The notes under the pieces: generated by a model
What the model saw: only the letters and a program-made list of their open reading frames with translations
Told to the model about the DNA's origin: nothing
Databases searched by the model: none
Position numbers and translations under genes: made by a program
Shown: positions 8,598 to 17,870 of the stretch, in pieces
How the letters are laid out: each line of letters opens with the position of its first letter
Position numbering within the stretch: the stretch's first letter is position 1
DNA from: Azospirillum sp. TSO22-1
Lineage (GTDB): Bacteria > Pseudomonadota > Alphaproteobacteria > Azospirillales > Azospirillaceae
Length of the DNA: 64,000 bases
Reading direction: 5' to 3'
Assembly (NCBI RefSeq): GCF_003116015.1
Contig: NZ_LGQZ01000058.1
Coordinates: 1 to 64,000, forward strand

Positions 8598-9383
8598 TCA
8601 GGCGACGGCGGCGAGCTGGTTGTCGACGGCGCGACGCTCGTGGAAGGCGGCGAGGTGGCGGTCCACCGCCTCGGCGGCCAGCACCGCCTCGCGGCTGGAG
8701 ATGCGCGCGTCCTCGAACACGGTGAAATCGGCGACGAAGGACGCCGTGGTCATGCCACACTGCTCCACCGAAATATCCGTGACGAAGCGGCGCCGGTTCG
8801 CCGACAGCTCCTTGCTGCGGATCGCGTAGTGGATGCGGGCGTCCAGCGGGAAGGCGAAGCGCGCGTAGCGCGCGGTCATCTCGTTGATGACGAAGTAGAA
8901 CTTCGCGTCGTCGGGCAGGAAGAAGGCTTCCGTCACCGCCAGGAACGACTGGCGCGCCGCCTCCATCAGGATCATGCCCTGGACGTGCTGGCCGGTCTGG
9001 TGGTCGCCCATCAGCTCGCAGTTCTCGTCGATCAGCAGGTCGAGTTCGTAGACGTCCTCGCAGGTCCGCCGCGGCTCGGAGATCAGGGTGTTCTCCGGCT
9101 TGTGCTTGTGCGACTGGGACCGCGGCGCGCGGCGCGGGTGCTGGTGCCACAAGCCCAGGTCGAACAGCGCGCGGTGCGGCGAGGACGCCGCCAGACGGAG
9201 CACCTCGGCGATGTCAGCGTCGCCCAGCCCCTGCCCCGGGAGCAGCACCAGCCGCCGCGCCTCCAGCGGCACCACCGACGGCAGCGTCAGCAGGCCGCGC
9301 AGCTGGGACAGGCGCATGACCTCCCTGTTGGCGCAGAAGTGCGCAAACTTGTCACCAACAACCAGAAGTACGTGCTCCTTCAT
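8598..9383 (-). CDS. AfsA-type hotdog domain protein (putative butyrolactone/furan signal synthase)
   Basis: The 261-residue protein contains the A-factor biosynthesis hotdog signature: HKHKPENTLISE near residues 92-103 and GDHQTGQHVQGMILMEAARQ at 126-145. In Streptomyces AfsA such domains condense a beta-ketoacyl-ACP with dihydroxyacetone phosphate to give a butenolide phosphate. Here I can recognise only one clear AfsA-like motif block, where AfsA has two hotdog repeats. The ATG follows AGGAGG by five to six bases. The HAD phosphatase follows immediately, so the two probably act in sequence. No butyrolactone receptor is adjacent. Function is inferred from family; the product is unknown. Confidence 0.8.
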   Translation of the reverse strand: MKEHVLLVVGDKFAHFCANREVMRLSQLRGLLTLPSVVPLEARRLVLLPGQGLGDADIAEVLRLAASSPHRALFDLGLWHQHPRRAPRSQSHKHKPENTLISEPRRTCEDVYELDLLIDENCELMGDHQTGQHVQGMILMEAARQSFLAVTEAFFLPDDAKFYFVINEMTARYARFAFPLDARIHYAIRSKELSANRRRFVTDISVEQCGMTTASFVADFTVFEDARISSREAVLAAEAVDRHLAAFHERRAVDNQLAAVA

Positions 9384-9918
9384 AAAATCCTCCTGTCAGC
9401 ACCCACGGTCCGTGCGGTGCAGCGCGTCAATCGTGTCTGGATCCGGCCTGGAGCAGCGCAAAGAGGTTGCTGCGCCGCAAAATGCCGCGCGAGGTTTTGC
9501 TGGCTTTGTTATCGAATGTCAACAAAAACCGCCGCGAATTTTCGCGTTTTTTATGCCTTTTGGCCAGCAATTTAAAATGATACGCTCAATTGTTATCGCA
9601 ACCACCAACGATGATGCGCACGTTTATTAAAGGATTTGCACCGTGATCTTCCATTGTCTGGCGACCCCCTCACCACAACCGAAAATGCTTTTGAGGGAAA
9701 CGATTCCCGGGCAACCGCACCATTCCATTCGCATACTAAGCAAACATCGGCCCGGACCACGGCCATCGACTTCCGCCGGGCGCAGCATCACATGGCGTTG
9801 TGTATGCCATGGCGCGCGATCACAGAACGGGCAGCCGCAGCACCCCGCACGCGCGCAACCATACGCGCGGTCCGGTTACCGCGTATTCCCGTTGCACCGT
9901 TGAAACGACAGGCGCTGG
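9384..9918. other. Intergenic region, AT-richer than its surroundings
   Basis: The 535 bases carry no convincing gene. A short dyad CGCGAA-TT-TTCGCG followed by six T (9533-9552) could act as a small terminator on the plus strand. A perfect TTGACA lies on the minus strand at 9523-9518, upstream of the AfsA-type gene, but without a clear -10 at 17 bases. Small frames at 9636-9926 have no recognisable product, and their composition does not look coding. Confidence 0.5.
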
Positions 9919-10644
9919 TTAGGTGAAATAGTTCTCTTCCAGGATCCGCTGCAGGGTGCCGTCGTCGCGCATGTCGCGGATGGCCCTGTTCAGGTCCGGC
10001 GTCAGGCTCAGGTGCGGCGACGCCTTGGAGCATTGCAGCACCAGCGGGATGGTGCCCAGCGACAGCACGTCGCCCATCATGTCGCTCATCCCCCGCTGCT
10101 TGGCGAGGTACAGGATGGTCGGCACCGCGCCGGCGATGGCGTCGAGGCGGCGGTGCTCCATCTTCGCCAGCCCCTGCCCGTAGTCGACGTCGAAGTCCTT
10201 GGCGAGCCCCAAGTCGCCGTCGAAGCGCGGCTCGATGGACAGCCCGCGCAGCACCGAGATGGTCAGGCCCTTCAGGTCCCCGTACGCCTTCAGCGTCACG
10301 CCCTTGCGGGCGATGACGCCCATGGGATGGTCGGAGACCAGCTCGCCCCGCTGCACGATGCTGCTGCGGCTGTCGTTCCACACGATGATGGTGCAGTCCT
10401 GGGTGCCCGCCTCCAACTCGCGGTCGATGCGGGTGAAGGGTTGCAGCGACATGGTGATGGCGTGGCCGCTGCGCCGGGCGATCTCGCGCACCACCGAGGG
10501 GAAGACGCCGACCGGCTGGCCGCTCGCCGGGTCGATGGAAGCCCAGGGCGCCACGTCGAGGGTGATGAAGCGCAGCTCGGCCGCCGTCGCCTGCACCGCC
10601 CATCCGGCCAGCACCGCCGCCAGAACGAGACCTCGGATGAGCAT
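9919..10644 (-). CDS. Periplasmic amino-acid-type substrate-binding protein (family 3)
   Basis: The 241-residue protein starts with a clear signal peptide (MLIRGLVLAAVLAGWAVQATAA) and continues into a family 3 solute-binding fold with LRFITLDVAPWASID at the ligand lobe start. I chose ATG 10644 because GGGAGGGA lies just upstream and the signal peptide starts there; the open frame extends to 10758 without coding character. No permease or ATPase is adjacent, so it may feed a transporter elsewhere or act as a sensor partner. The histidine kinase that is divergently transcribed is one possible partner. Confidence 0.85.
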   Translation of the reverse strand: MLIRGLVLAAVLAGWAVQATAAELRFITLDVAPWASIDPASGQPVGVFPSVVREIARRSGHAITMSLQPFTRIDRELEAGTQDCTIIVWNDSRSSIVQRGELVSDHPMGVIARKGVTLKAYGDLKGLTISVLRGLSIEPRFDGDLGLAKDFDVDYGQGLAKMEHRRLDAIAGAVPTILYLAKQRGMSDMMGDVLSLGTIPLVLQCSKASPHLSLTPDLNRAIRDMRDDGTLQRILEENYFT

Positions 10645-10683
10645 GCCGTCCCTCCCCACGCACGAGCCACGCGGCGATTGTTG

Positions 10684-10712
10684 AGCGTACGGATCACCCG
10701 CCGCCCTGACAA
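10684..10712 (-). promoter_or_regulatory. Putative sigma-70 type promoter of the binding-protein gene
   Basis: On the minus strand TTGTCA and TACGCT are separated by 17 bases, about 40 bases upstream of the start at 10644. The match is good at -35 and moderate at -10. Confidence 0.45.
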
Positions 10713-10751
10713 GGGGAAGCCGCTCAACCCAAACGTCATAAGTCAGCCGCC

Positions 10752-10780
10752 GGGACACGCGGAAGGGAATGCTCTATACT
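10752..10780 (+). promoter_or_regulatory. Putative sigma-70 type promoter of the histidine kinase gene
   Basis: GGGACA and TATACT are separated by 17 bases, and the start codon at 10826 lies about 45 bases downstream of the -10. It faces away from the minus-strand promoter at 10684-10712, so the two genes are divergently expressed. Confidence 0.45.
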
Positions 10781-10825
10781 CCACTGCAAAGAGAGGGGAG
10801 AGGCACGCCCGGCGATGGCGGTAGC

Positions 10826-12397
10826 ATGACCGACACGATCCTGCGCCTGATGGAACCGCACGCCGCACCGGCGCGGCGCGGGATCGGTGTCCGTCTGCTC
10901 GCCTTCATCGTGCTGTTCAGCTCGTTCGTCACCCTGGTGCTGACCGCCATCGAGCTGTACATCGACTTCCGCGTCGACGTGAACACCATCGAGGAGCGCC
11001 TCAACGAGATCGAGCGCGGCTACCTCGACAGCCTGGGCAGCAGCCTGTGGAACGTCGATCTCCAGCAGATCCGCCTGCAGCTCGACGGCATCCTGCGCCT
11101 GCCCGACATGCGAGCGGCCGAGGTGCGCGAGACGGTGCCCGGCATCGCCGCCCCCATCGTGATTTCGGCCGGCGCGCCCAGCCCCTATGCCGCACTGGTG
11201 CGCGAGCGTGCCATCAAGGTCAGCGTGCGCGGCGGCGAGCGCACCATCGGCGTGTTCCGCGTCGAGGCCAGCCTGGAGGGCGTCTACCAGCGCCTGATCA
11301 ACAAGACGGCGATCATCCTGGTCTCGCAGGGGGTGAAGACCTTCATCGTGTCGCTGTTCATCCTGTTCATCGTGCACCGGCTGGTGACGCGCGTGCTGGT
11401 GGACATCGCCGCCCGACTCGATGCCTACGAGCATCAAGGGCGCCCCGGTCCACTGCGAATCCCCGTCCCGCCGGGCCACCACGCCGACGAGCTGGGCCGG
11501 GTGGTCAAGGCGCTGAACGCGTCCTTCGACGGGTTGCACAGCGCCAACCGCCAGCTCGTGGAGATGAACGCCGAGCTGGAGCGCGACATCGCCGCCCGCC
11601 TGCGCGCCGAGCAGGAGGTGGTGCGCCTCAACGCCGGTCTGGAGCAACGCGTACGCCAGCGCACCGCCGAACTGGAGGCGGCGAACGGCGAGTTGGATTC
11701 CTTCGTCTATTCGGTGTCGCACGACCTGCGCGCGCCGGTGCGCCGCATCGAAGGCTTCACCCGCCTGCTGGACGAGGACCCCAACAGCGCGCTGTCCGAG
11801 AAAAGCCGCCACTACCTCACCCGCATCCGCGCCGGGGCCGGCGAGATGGGCGAGATGATCGAGAGCTTCCTGAAGCTGTCGCGCTCGACCCGCGCCGACC
11901 TCGCCATCGCCACCGTCGACCTCTCGGCGTTGGCCGCCCAGACCTTCGCCAACCTGCGCGAGCGCGAGCCCGAGCGCGCGGTGACCGCCGAGATCCAGCC
12001 GGGCCTCACCGTGCAGGGCGACCCGCGGCTGCTCGACATCGTGGTCGGCAACCTGATCGGCAACGCCTGGAAGTACAGCCGCAACGTGCCCGACGCCGTC
12101 ATCGCCTTCGGCGCGCAGGAGAGCTTCGGCCGGACCGTCTACGCCGTCCGGGACAACGGCGCGGGATTCGCGGCCGAGCTGGCCGACCGCCTGTTCGTCC
12201 CCTTCGTCCGCCTGCACCGGCCCGAGGAATTCGAGGGTTCCGGCATCGGGCTGGCCACCGTGCGGCGCATCCTGGCGCGGCACGGCGGCCGGATCTGGGC
12301 CGAGTCCGACACTGGCCGGGGCGCCACCTTCTTCTTCACCCTCTGGGAGCCGAGAGGCACCGATGAGACGCCACACGATCCTGCTGGTCGAGGATAA
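10826..12397 (+). CDS. Membrane sensor histidine kinase
   Basis: The 523-residue protein has a first membrane segment near residues 18-40, a periplasmic sensor region of about 130 residues containing LWNVDLQQIRLQLDGIL, and a second membrane segment near 165-190. A HAMP/coiled linker, a HisKA domain with SHDLRAPVR (phospho-His) and an ATPase domain follow, with N box NLIGNAWKYSRN, G1 VRDNGAGF and G2 GSGIGLATVRRI. The kinase core resembles the phytochrome/Cph1 type. Its 3-prime end overlaps the next gene, a single-domain regulator, by 35 bases, so the two form a cognate pair. The ligand is unknown. Confidence 0.9.
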   Translation: MTDTILRLMEPHAAPARRGIGVRLLAFIVLFSSFVTLVLTAIELYIDFRVDVNTIEERLNEIERGYLDSLGSSLWNVDLQQIRLQLDGILRLPDMRAAEVRETVPGIAAPIVISAGAPSPYAALVRERAIKVSVRGGERTIGVFRVEASLEGVYQRLINKTAIILVSQGVKTFIVSLFILFIVHRLVTRVLVDIAARLDAYEHQGRPGPLRIPVPPGHHADELGRVVKALNASFDGLHSANRQLVEMNAELERDIAARLRAEQEVVRLNAGLEQRVRQRTAELEAANGELDSFVYSVSHDLRAPVRRIEGFTRLLDEDPNSALSEKSRHYLTRIRAGAGEMGEMIESFLKLSRSTRADLAIATVDLSALAAQTFANLREREPERAVTAEIQPGLTVQGDPRLLDIVVGNLIGNAWKYSRNVPDAVIAFGAQESFGRTVYAVRDNGAGFAAELADRLFVPFVRLHRPEEFEGSGIGLATVRRILARHGGRIWAESDTGRGATFFFTLWEPRGTDETPHDPAGRG

Positions 12398-12800
12398 CGC
12401 GGACGACGCCGAGCTGACGCAGACCGCGCTCGCCCGCACGCGGGTGGACGCGACGCTCGACATCGTCACCGGCGGGGAGGACGCGCTGGACTACCTGTTC
12501 GGCGAGACCTCCGATGGCTCGATGCGCCCGCTGCCGGCGCTGGTGCTGCTCGACCTCAACCTGCGCGGCATGAGCGGGCTGGACGTGCTGAACCGGATCC
12601 GCGCCCGGACGGCGACGCGGCGGCTTCCCGTGGTGATCCTGACCACCTCGGACAACGCCAGCGACATCGCCGCCGGCTACGACCTGGGCGTCAACAGCTA
12701 CATCCGCAAGCCGGCCGACCTCGACACCTTCACCGAGGTGATGCACCGGCTCGGCCTCTATTGGCTGCACACCAACACGCCACCGCCGGCCAACGGGTAG
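12363..12800 (+). CDS. Single-domain response regulator, Rcp1-like
   Basis: The 145-residue protein is a receiver domain only. The acidic pair is in LLVEDNADDAEL, the phosphoacceptor in LVLLDLNLRGMSG, the conserved Thr in VVILTTSDN and the Lys in YIRKPADL. Receivers of this Rcp1 type pair with phytochrome-like histidine kinases and lack an output domain, so the phosphate is passed on or the protein acts through partners. The start lies inside the kinase gene. Nothing in the sequence shows the downstream target; the polyamine-type transporter begins 130 bases further on. Confidence 0.92.
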   Translation: MRRHTILLVEDNADDAELTQTALARTRVDATLDIVTGGEDALDYLFGETSDGSMRPLPALVLLDLNLRGMSGLDVLNRIRARTATRRLPVVILTTSDNASDIAAGYDLGVNSYIRKPADLDTFTEVMHRLGLYWLHTNTPPPANG

Positions 12801-12930
12801 GGACGGCCCCATCCGTATTGCCGCTCCGCGACGAAGCTATGAAGTTTAGGCTACGTCCACGCTGGGAAATTGCCGGCCCCGCCTTGCCTCCGCATAATCC
12901 TGCAAACACACCAGGGAGAGGAGGGACACC

Positions 12931-14088
12931 ATGAGCACGCCTGACCGCACCCCCATCCAGCACATCGCCAAAGCCTTCACCCGCCGCCTGCTGCTGAAGG
13001 GCGCGGCCGCTGCCGGCAGCGTCGCCGCAGTCGGCCCGTGGATGCTGCGCGAGGGCCACGCCGCAAGCGGCAGCGTGCGCGTCTTCTCCTGGGCCGGCTA
13101 CATCAGCCCGGACATGCTGGCCGACTTCACCGCCAAGACCGGCGTGAAGGCGACGCTGACCGAGTACGGCACCAACGACGAGTTGCTGAACCAGCTGAAG
13201 GCCACCGGCGGCGCCGGCTTCGACGTCATCCACCCGACGGTCGACCGCGTGCCCAACTACGTCGAGGCGGAGCTGGTGCAGCCGCTGGACGAGTCGAAGG
13301 TGAAGTGGGACGGCTGCATCGCCTCGGCCGTCGGCGGCTCGGCCGGGATGGGCGGCGTGGTCGGCGGCAAGCGCTACTTCGCGCCGGCCGACTGGGGCAC
13401 CGAGGCGCTGGCCTACGACCAGACCAAGGCGCCGCTCAAGTACGGCGAGGCCGGCTACGGCGACCTGTGGAAGCCGGAGTATGCCGGCAAGGTCACTGTG
13501 CGCGGCCACTCCGGCCTGATCGGCATCGCGCTGTGGCTGGAGAGCCAGGGCAAGCTGCCCCACCCCGTGCGCGATCAGTTCAAGGACGAGGCCAAGGCGC
13601 GCGCCAACTTCGACGCCATCCTCAAGGTCGCGGCGGCCAGCAAGAGGTCGGTCGGCCAGTTCTGGACCAACGAGAACGAGGCGCAGGGCGCCTTCCGCAC
13701 CAACGGTTGCGTCATCGGCCAGACCTGGGATTCCACCGCGGTGGCGCTCCGCAAGGAGAACCTGCCGGTCCGCTTCGTCGCGCCCAAGGAAGGGGCGCTG
13801 GCCTGGATGGAAGGCTTCGCCATCCCGAAGAAGGCGGAGAACGTGGAGAACGCCTATGCCTGGATCAACTGGTTCTATACGCCGCAGGCGGGCGCCCTCT
13901 ACACCAACCACTCCGGCATCAGTTCCACGTCGAAGGGCGCCGAGGCGCACCTGTCCGACCTCAACAAGCAGTTCTTCGCCGACGCCTATCCGGGCGACGC
14001 GCTGACCAAGCTGTGGTGGTGGCCGATCCAGGAGGCGTGGTACGTCTCCATCCGCAACGAGTACCAGGACCGGTTCCTGGCGGCCTGA
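12931..14088 (+). CDS. Spermidine/putrescine-type ABC transporter substrate-binding protein
   Basis: The 385-residue periplasmic protein begins with a twin-arginine-type signal (FTRRLLLKGAAAAGSVAAVG) and then the PotD/PotF-like start VRVFSWAGYISPDML. The family binds polyamines, but several relatives bind other amines, so the ligand is not fixed. The ATG is preceded by GGGAGAGGAGGG. The three genes downstream are the matching ATPase and two permeases, giving a complete importer. Confidence 0.9.
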   Translation: MSTPDRTPIQHIAKAFTRRLLLKGAAAAGSVAAVGPWMLREGHAASGSVRVFSWAGYISPDMLADFTAKTGVKATLTEYGTNDELLNQLKATGGAGFDVIHPTVDRVPNYVEAELVQPLDESKVKWDGCIASAVGGSAGMGGVVGGKRYFAPADWGTEALAYDQTKAPLKYGEAGYGDLWKPEYAGKVTVRGHSGLIGIALWLESQGKLPHPVRDQFKDEAKARANFDAILKVAAASKRSVGQFWTNENEAQGAFRTNGCVIGQTWDSTAVALRKENLPVRFVAPKEGALAWMEGFAIPKKAENVENAYAWINWFYTPQAGALYTNHSGISSTSKGAEAHLSDLNKQFFADAYPGDALTKLWWWPIQEAWYVSIRNEYQDRFLAA

Positions 14089-14107
14089 CGGCAGGGGCGG
14101 GAGAGGG

Positions 14108-15177
<1,070 letters not shown>

Positions 15178-15181
<4 letters not shown>

Positions 15182-16074
15182 GGGCGGTGCTGGAACCGGC
15201 GCTGCGCCGCTACGGCGCGCCGCTGACCGTCACGCTGCTGGTGATGTCGGCCGCCTGGGTGCTGCTGATGATCGCTCTGCCGCAACTCCTCATGGTCGAC
15301 TACTCGCTGCGCCCGATGCTGCCGCCCTCCAAGCTCGGCGGGCCGGAGGACGTCCACACGCTGCGGAACTACGGCACGCTGTGGAGCAACGCCATCCACC
15401 TGGGCATCTTCCTGAAGACGGTGTGGGGCAGCGCGCTGGTCACCGCGGTGACGCTGGCGCTCTCCTACCCCATGGCGTTCTACCTGGCGCAGGTGGCACC
15501 AAAGCGGAAGCTGCCGACGCTGGTGCTGATGCTGGTGGTGCCGTTCTGGATCAACGAGATCCTGCGCACCTTCGCCTGGTACATCATCCTCGCCTACAAC
15601 GGCCCGCTGAACGCGCTGCTGGTCGGTCTCGGCGTGTGGGCGGAGCCGGTGCGGCTGCTGGGCGGCGACGGCGGCGTCATCGCCGGCATGGTGTACGTCT
15701 ACGTGCTGTTCATGGTGCTGCCGATCTACAACGCCATCGAGACTCTGGACCGCCACCAGATCGAGGCGGCGCACGACCTCGGCGCCGGCTGGATCGCCAT
15801 CCACCGCCGCATCGTCGTGCCGCACGCCAAGCCGGGCATCGCGGTCGGCTGCATCATGACGTTCATGCTGGCAGCGGGCAGCTACGCGGTGCCGGCGCTG
15901 CTCGGCGGACCGCAGAGCCGCTGGTTCACCGAGATCATCTACAACTGGTTCTTCGAGGGCGGGAACTGGAACCAGGGAGCGGCCTACGCCTTCATCCTGC
16001 TGGTGCTGTGCGTCGGCTTCATCCTGCTGATGATGCGGCTGTTCCGCGTCGGCCTGACGGACATCGCCCGATGA
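15178..16074 (+). CDS. ABC transporter permease, PotB type
   Basis: The 298-residue inner-membrane protein has about six hydrophobic segments and the EAA loop EAAHDLGAGWIAIHRRIVVP that docks on the ATPase. I chose GTG 15178, which overlaps the ATPase stop (GTGA), because the frame has no better start near the beginning of the domain. It overlaps the next permease as ATGA. Confidence 0.93.
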
Positions 16075-16883
16075 CCGCCGCGGGATTGCGCCGCCTGATG
16101 ACCCGGGCGTATCTGGTGGTGTTCTTCGGCTACCTGTTCCTGCCGCTCGGCATCATGGCGGCGGCGACCTTCAACGCCAGCCGGTTCCCCACCGTCACGC
16201 CGTGGCGCGGCTTCACGCTCGACTGGTTCCGCGTGCTGGCCGAGGACCTGCGCATGTGGCAGGCGCTGGGCACCAGCCTGCTGGTGGGCGCGGCGGTGGT
16301 CGCGGTGGCGGTGCCGCTGGGCATCGCCGCGGCGCTGCTGCTCGACCGGCTGCACGGACGGGCGCGCACGCTGCTCTACGCCGTGATGGTGTCGCCGCTG
16401 CTGACGCCGGGGATCATCATCGGCATCTCGACGCTGGTGTTCTGGAAGCAGTGGTTCGGCGTCACGGGGGGCCTGTTCCTCACCGTCGTCGCGCAGTCCA
16501 GCTTCATCGCCACCTACGCCATGCTGATGGCGCTGGCCCGCCTGCAACGGTTCGACACCAGCCTGGAGGAGGCGGCGCTCGACCTCGGCGCCTCGCACTG
16601 GCAGGCGTTCCGGCGGATCACGCTGCCCTACCTGATGCCGGCGGCGTACTCCTCGGCGCTGATCGCGTTCCTGCAGAGCTTCGAGAACTACAACACCACG
16701 CTGTTCGTGCGCGGGGTGGAGACGACGCTGACCATCTACATCGCCACCAAGGTCCGCACCGGCCTGACGCCGGCGGTGAACGCGCTGTCGCTGGTGCTGA
16801 TCGCGCTGACGGTGCTGGGGGCCGTCGCCTACGAGATCATGCGCCGACGCGAGGCGCGGGCGGCGGAGCATAGGGCACCATAG
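16071..16883 (+). CDS. ABC transporter permease, PotC type
   Basis: The 270-residue inner-membrane protein has about six membrane segments and the EAA loop EAALDLGASHWQAFRRITLP. With the previous permease it forms the heterodimeric channel of the importer. The start overlaps the stop of the upstream permease by four bases. It is the last gene of this operon; a convergent small secreted protein gene ends 27 bases further on. Confidence 0.93.
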   Translation: MTAAGLRRLMTRAYLVVFFGYLFLPLGIMAAATFNASRFPTVTPWRGFTLDWFRVLAEDLRMWQALGTSLLVGAAVVAVAVPLGIAAALLLDRLHGRARTLLYAVMVSPLLTPGIIIGISTLVFWKQWFGVTGGLFLTVVAQSSFIATYAMLMALARLQRFDTSLEEAALDLGASHWQAFRRITLPYLMPAAYSSALIAFLQSFENYNTTLFVRGVETTLTIYIATKVRTGLTPAVNALSLVLIALTVLGAVAYEIMRRREARAAEHRAP

Positions 16884-16910
16884 CTCCGGCCGCCCGACCA
16901 ATCGTGGTCT

Positions 16911-17225
16911 TTAGCTTTCCCAGCCCGAATAGACCTCGCAGACCTTGTTGGTCGCCTGGCCCTTGCCGCTCTCGGAGAACTTGACGAGGTCGCCGCCGAA
17001 GTCGTCCGGCGTCTCGTTCCACAGGCAGGTGCACCACGCCTCGGCCCGCGTCTGGCCGGGAATCTTGCTCGCCTTCTCGCCGCCGGTGTACTTGCTCGTC
17101 GAATAGCTGATGCAACGGGCATACTGCTTGTCGCCCGCCGGAACCGTGTTGTACTGCTGAGCGACCGCAACGCCCGCAATACCCACGACCACGGAGAACA
17201 CGACAGCCGAAACCGTATGTTTCAT
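16911..17225 (-). CDS. Small secreted protein with four cysteines, unknown function
   Basis: The 104-residue product starts with MKHTVSAVVFSVVVGIAGVAVA, a typical signal peptide of about 21 residues. I chose ATG 17225 because AAAAGGA lies eight bases upstream; the open frame runs back to 17276. The mature part is short and polar with four Cys (ARCISY, AWCTCLW, NKVCEV), which could form two disulfides in the periplasm. I do not recognise a family. It reads convergent to the polyamine-type importer and divergent from the MarR gene. Confidence 0.7.
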   Translation of the reverse strand: MKHTVSAVVFSVVVGIAGVAVAQQYNTVPAGDKQYARCISYSTSKYTGGEKASKIPGQTRAEAWCTCLWNETPDDFGGDLVKFSESGKGQATNKVCEVYSGWES

Positions 17226-17381
17226 CGCTGAAATCCTTTTTCTTATGGGGTCAACCGAAAACGCATAGGACAACATTGGTGGTACGCAGGCAATTTTGCG
17301 AAGTCCAGATGTCTTGAGCTTTCGGTACGCACTTTCATTTCAAACGCACCCGCGTGCATGCCTGCCCTGCCGGCGCGGCCG

Positions 17382-17411
17382 TTGCCGGAATTGATAAGGT
17401 ACCCTTAGTAT
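17382..17411 (+). promoter_or_regulatory. Promoter and MarR-type operator at the marR gene
   Basis: TTGCCG (17382-17387) and TAGTAT (17406-17411) form a plausible -35/-10 pair with an 18-base spacer. Overlapping the spacer and -10 is the dyad TAAGG-TAC-CCTTA (17395-17407), a likely autoregulatory operator. The start codon at 17418 is only seven bases after the -10, so the transcript would be leaderless or nearly so. Confidence 0.5.
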
Positions 17412-17417
17412 ATCCGC

Positions 17418-17870
17418 ATGCCCGACAACATCCCCTTCGGATTCGCCCTGATCGACGCCGCGCGCCTGCTGCGTGCGCGCTTCGACCACGCGTTGGCCGG
17501 CACCGACCTGGATCTCACGCCCGGCGAGGCGCGCGCCCTGGTCTACGCCAGCCATTACCCCGGCGCCCGCACCGCGGCGCTCGCCGCCTACATGGGGGTC
17601 GAGCCGATGACGCTGATCGGCTTCCTCGACCGGCTGGAGGCGCACGGCCTGATCGTGCGCGAGCCCGACCCGGCCGACCGCCGCGCCCGCACCGTCCGCC
17701 TGACGCCGCAGGCCGAACCGCTGCTGGCCCGCGTCGTCGCCCTCTTCACCGCCACCCGCGCGGCGCTGCTCAACGACTTCACCGTCAAGGAGCAGGACGC
17801 GTTCAAGGCGATGCTGCTGCGCCTGCGGGCGCGGCTGCTGGACGAAACCCGCCCGGGGAAGGCGCCATGA
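17418..17870 (+). CDS. MarR family transcriptional regulator
   Basis: The 150-residue protein has the winged-helix layout of MarR. DNA-recognition helices lie in the region LAAYMGVEPMTLIGFLDRLE, followed by the wing IVREPDPADRRARTVRLT with its conserved DxRxR. MarR proteins repress adjacent genes and release DNA on binding small aromatics or drugs. Its stop overlaps the start of an efflux-type transporter gene (ATGA), so it probably controls that transporter and itself. No Shine-Dalgarno is seen at the expected distance from ATG 17418. Confidence 0.92.
   Translation: MPDNIPFGFALIDAARLLRARFDHALAGTDLDLTPGEARALVYASHYPGARTAALAAYMGVEPMTLIGFLDRLEAHGLIVREPDPADRRARTVRLTPQAEPLLARVVALFTATRAALLNDFTVKEQDAFKAMLLRLRARLLDETRPGKAP

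Noticed and set aside
9636-9926. Small frames in the AfsA upstream region
   Set aside because: Their products are His/Pro/Arg-rich with no recognisable motif; a GGA before GTG 9643 is not enough support.
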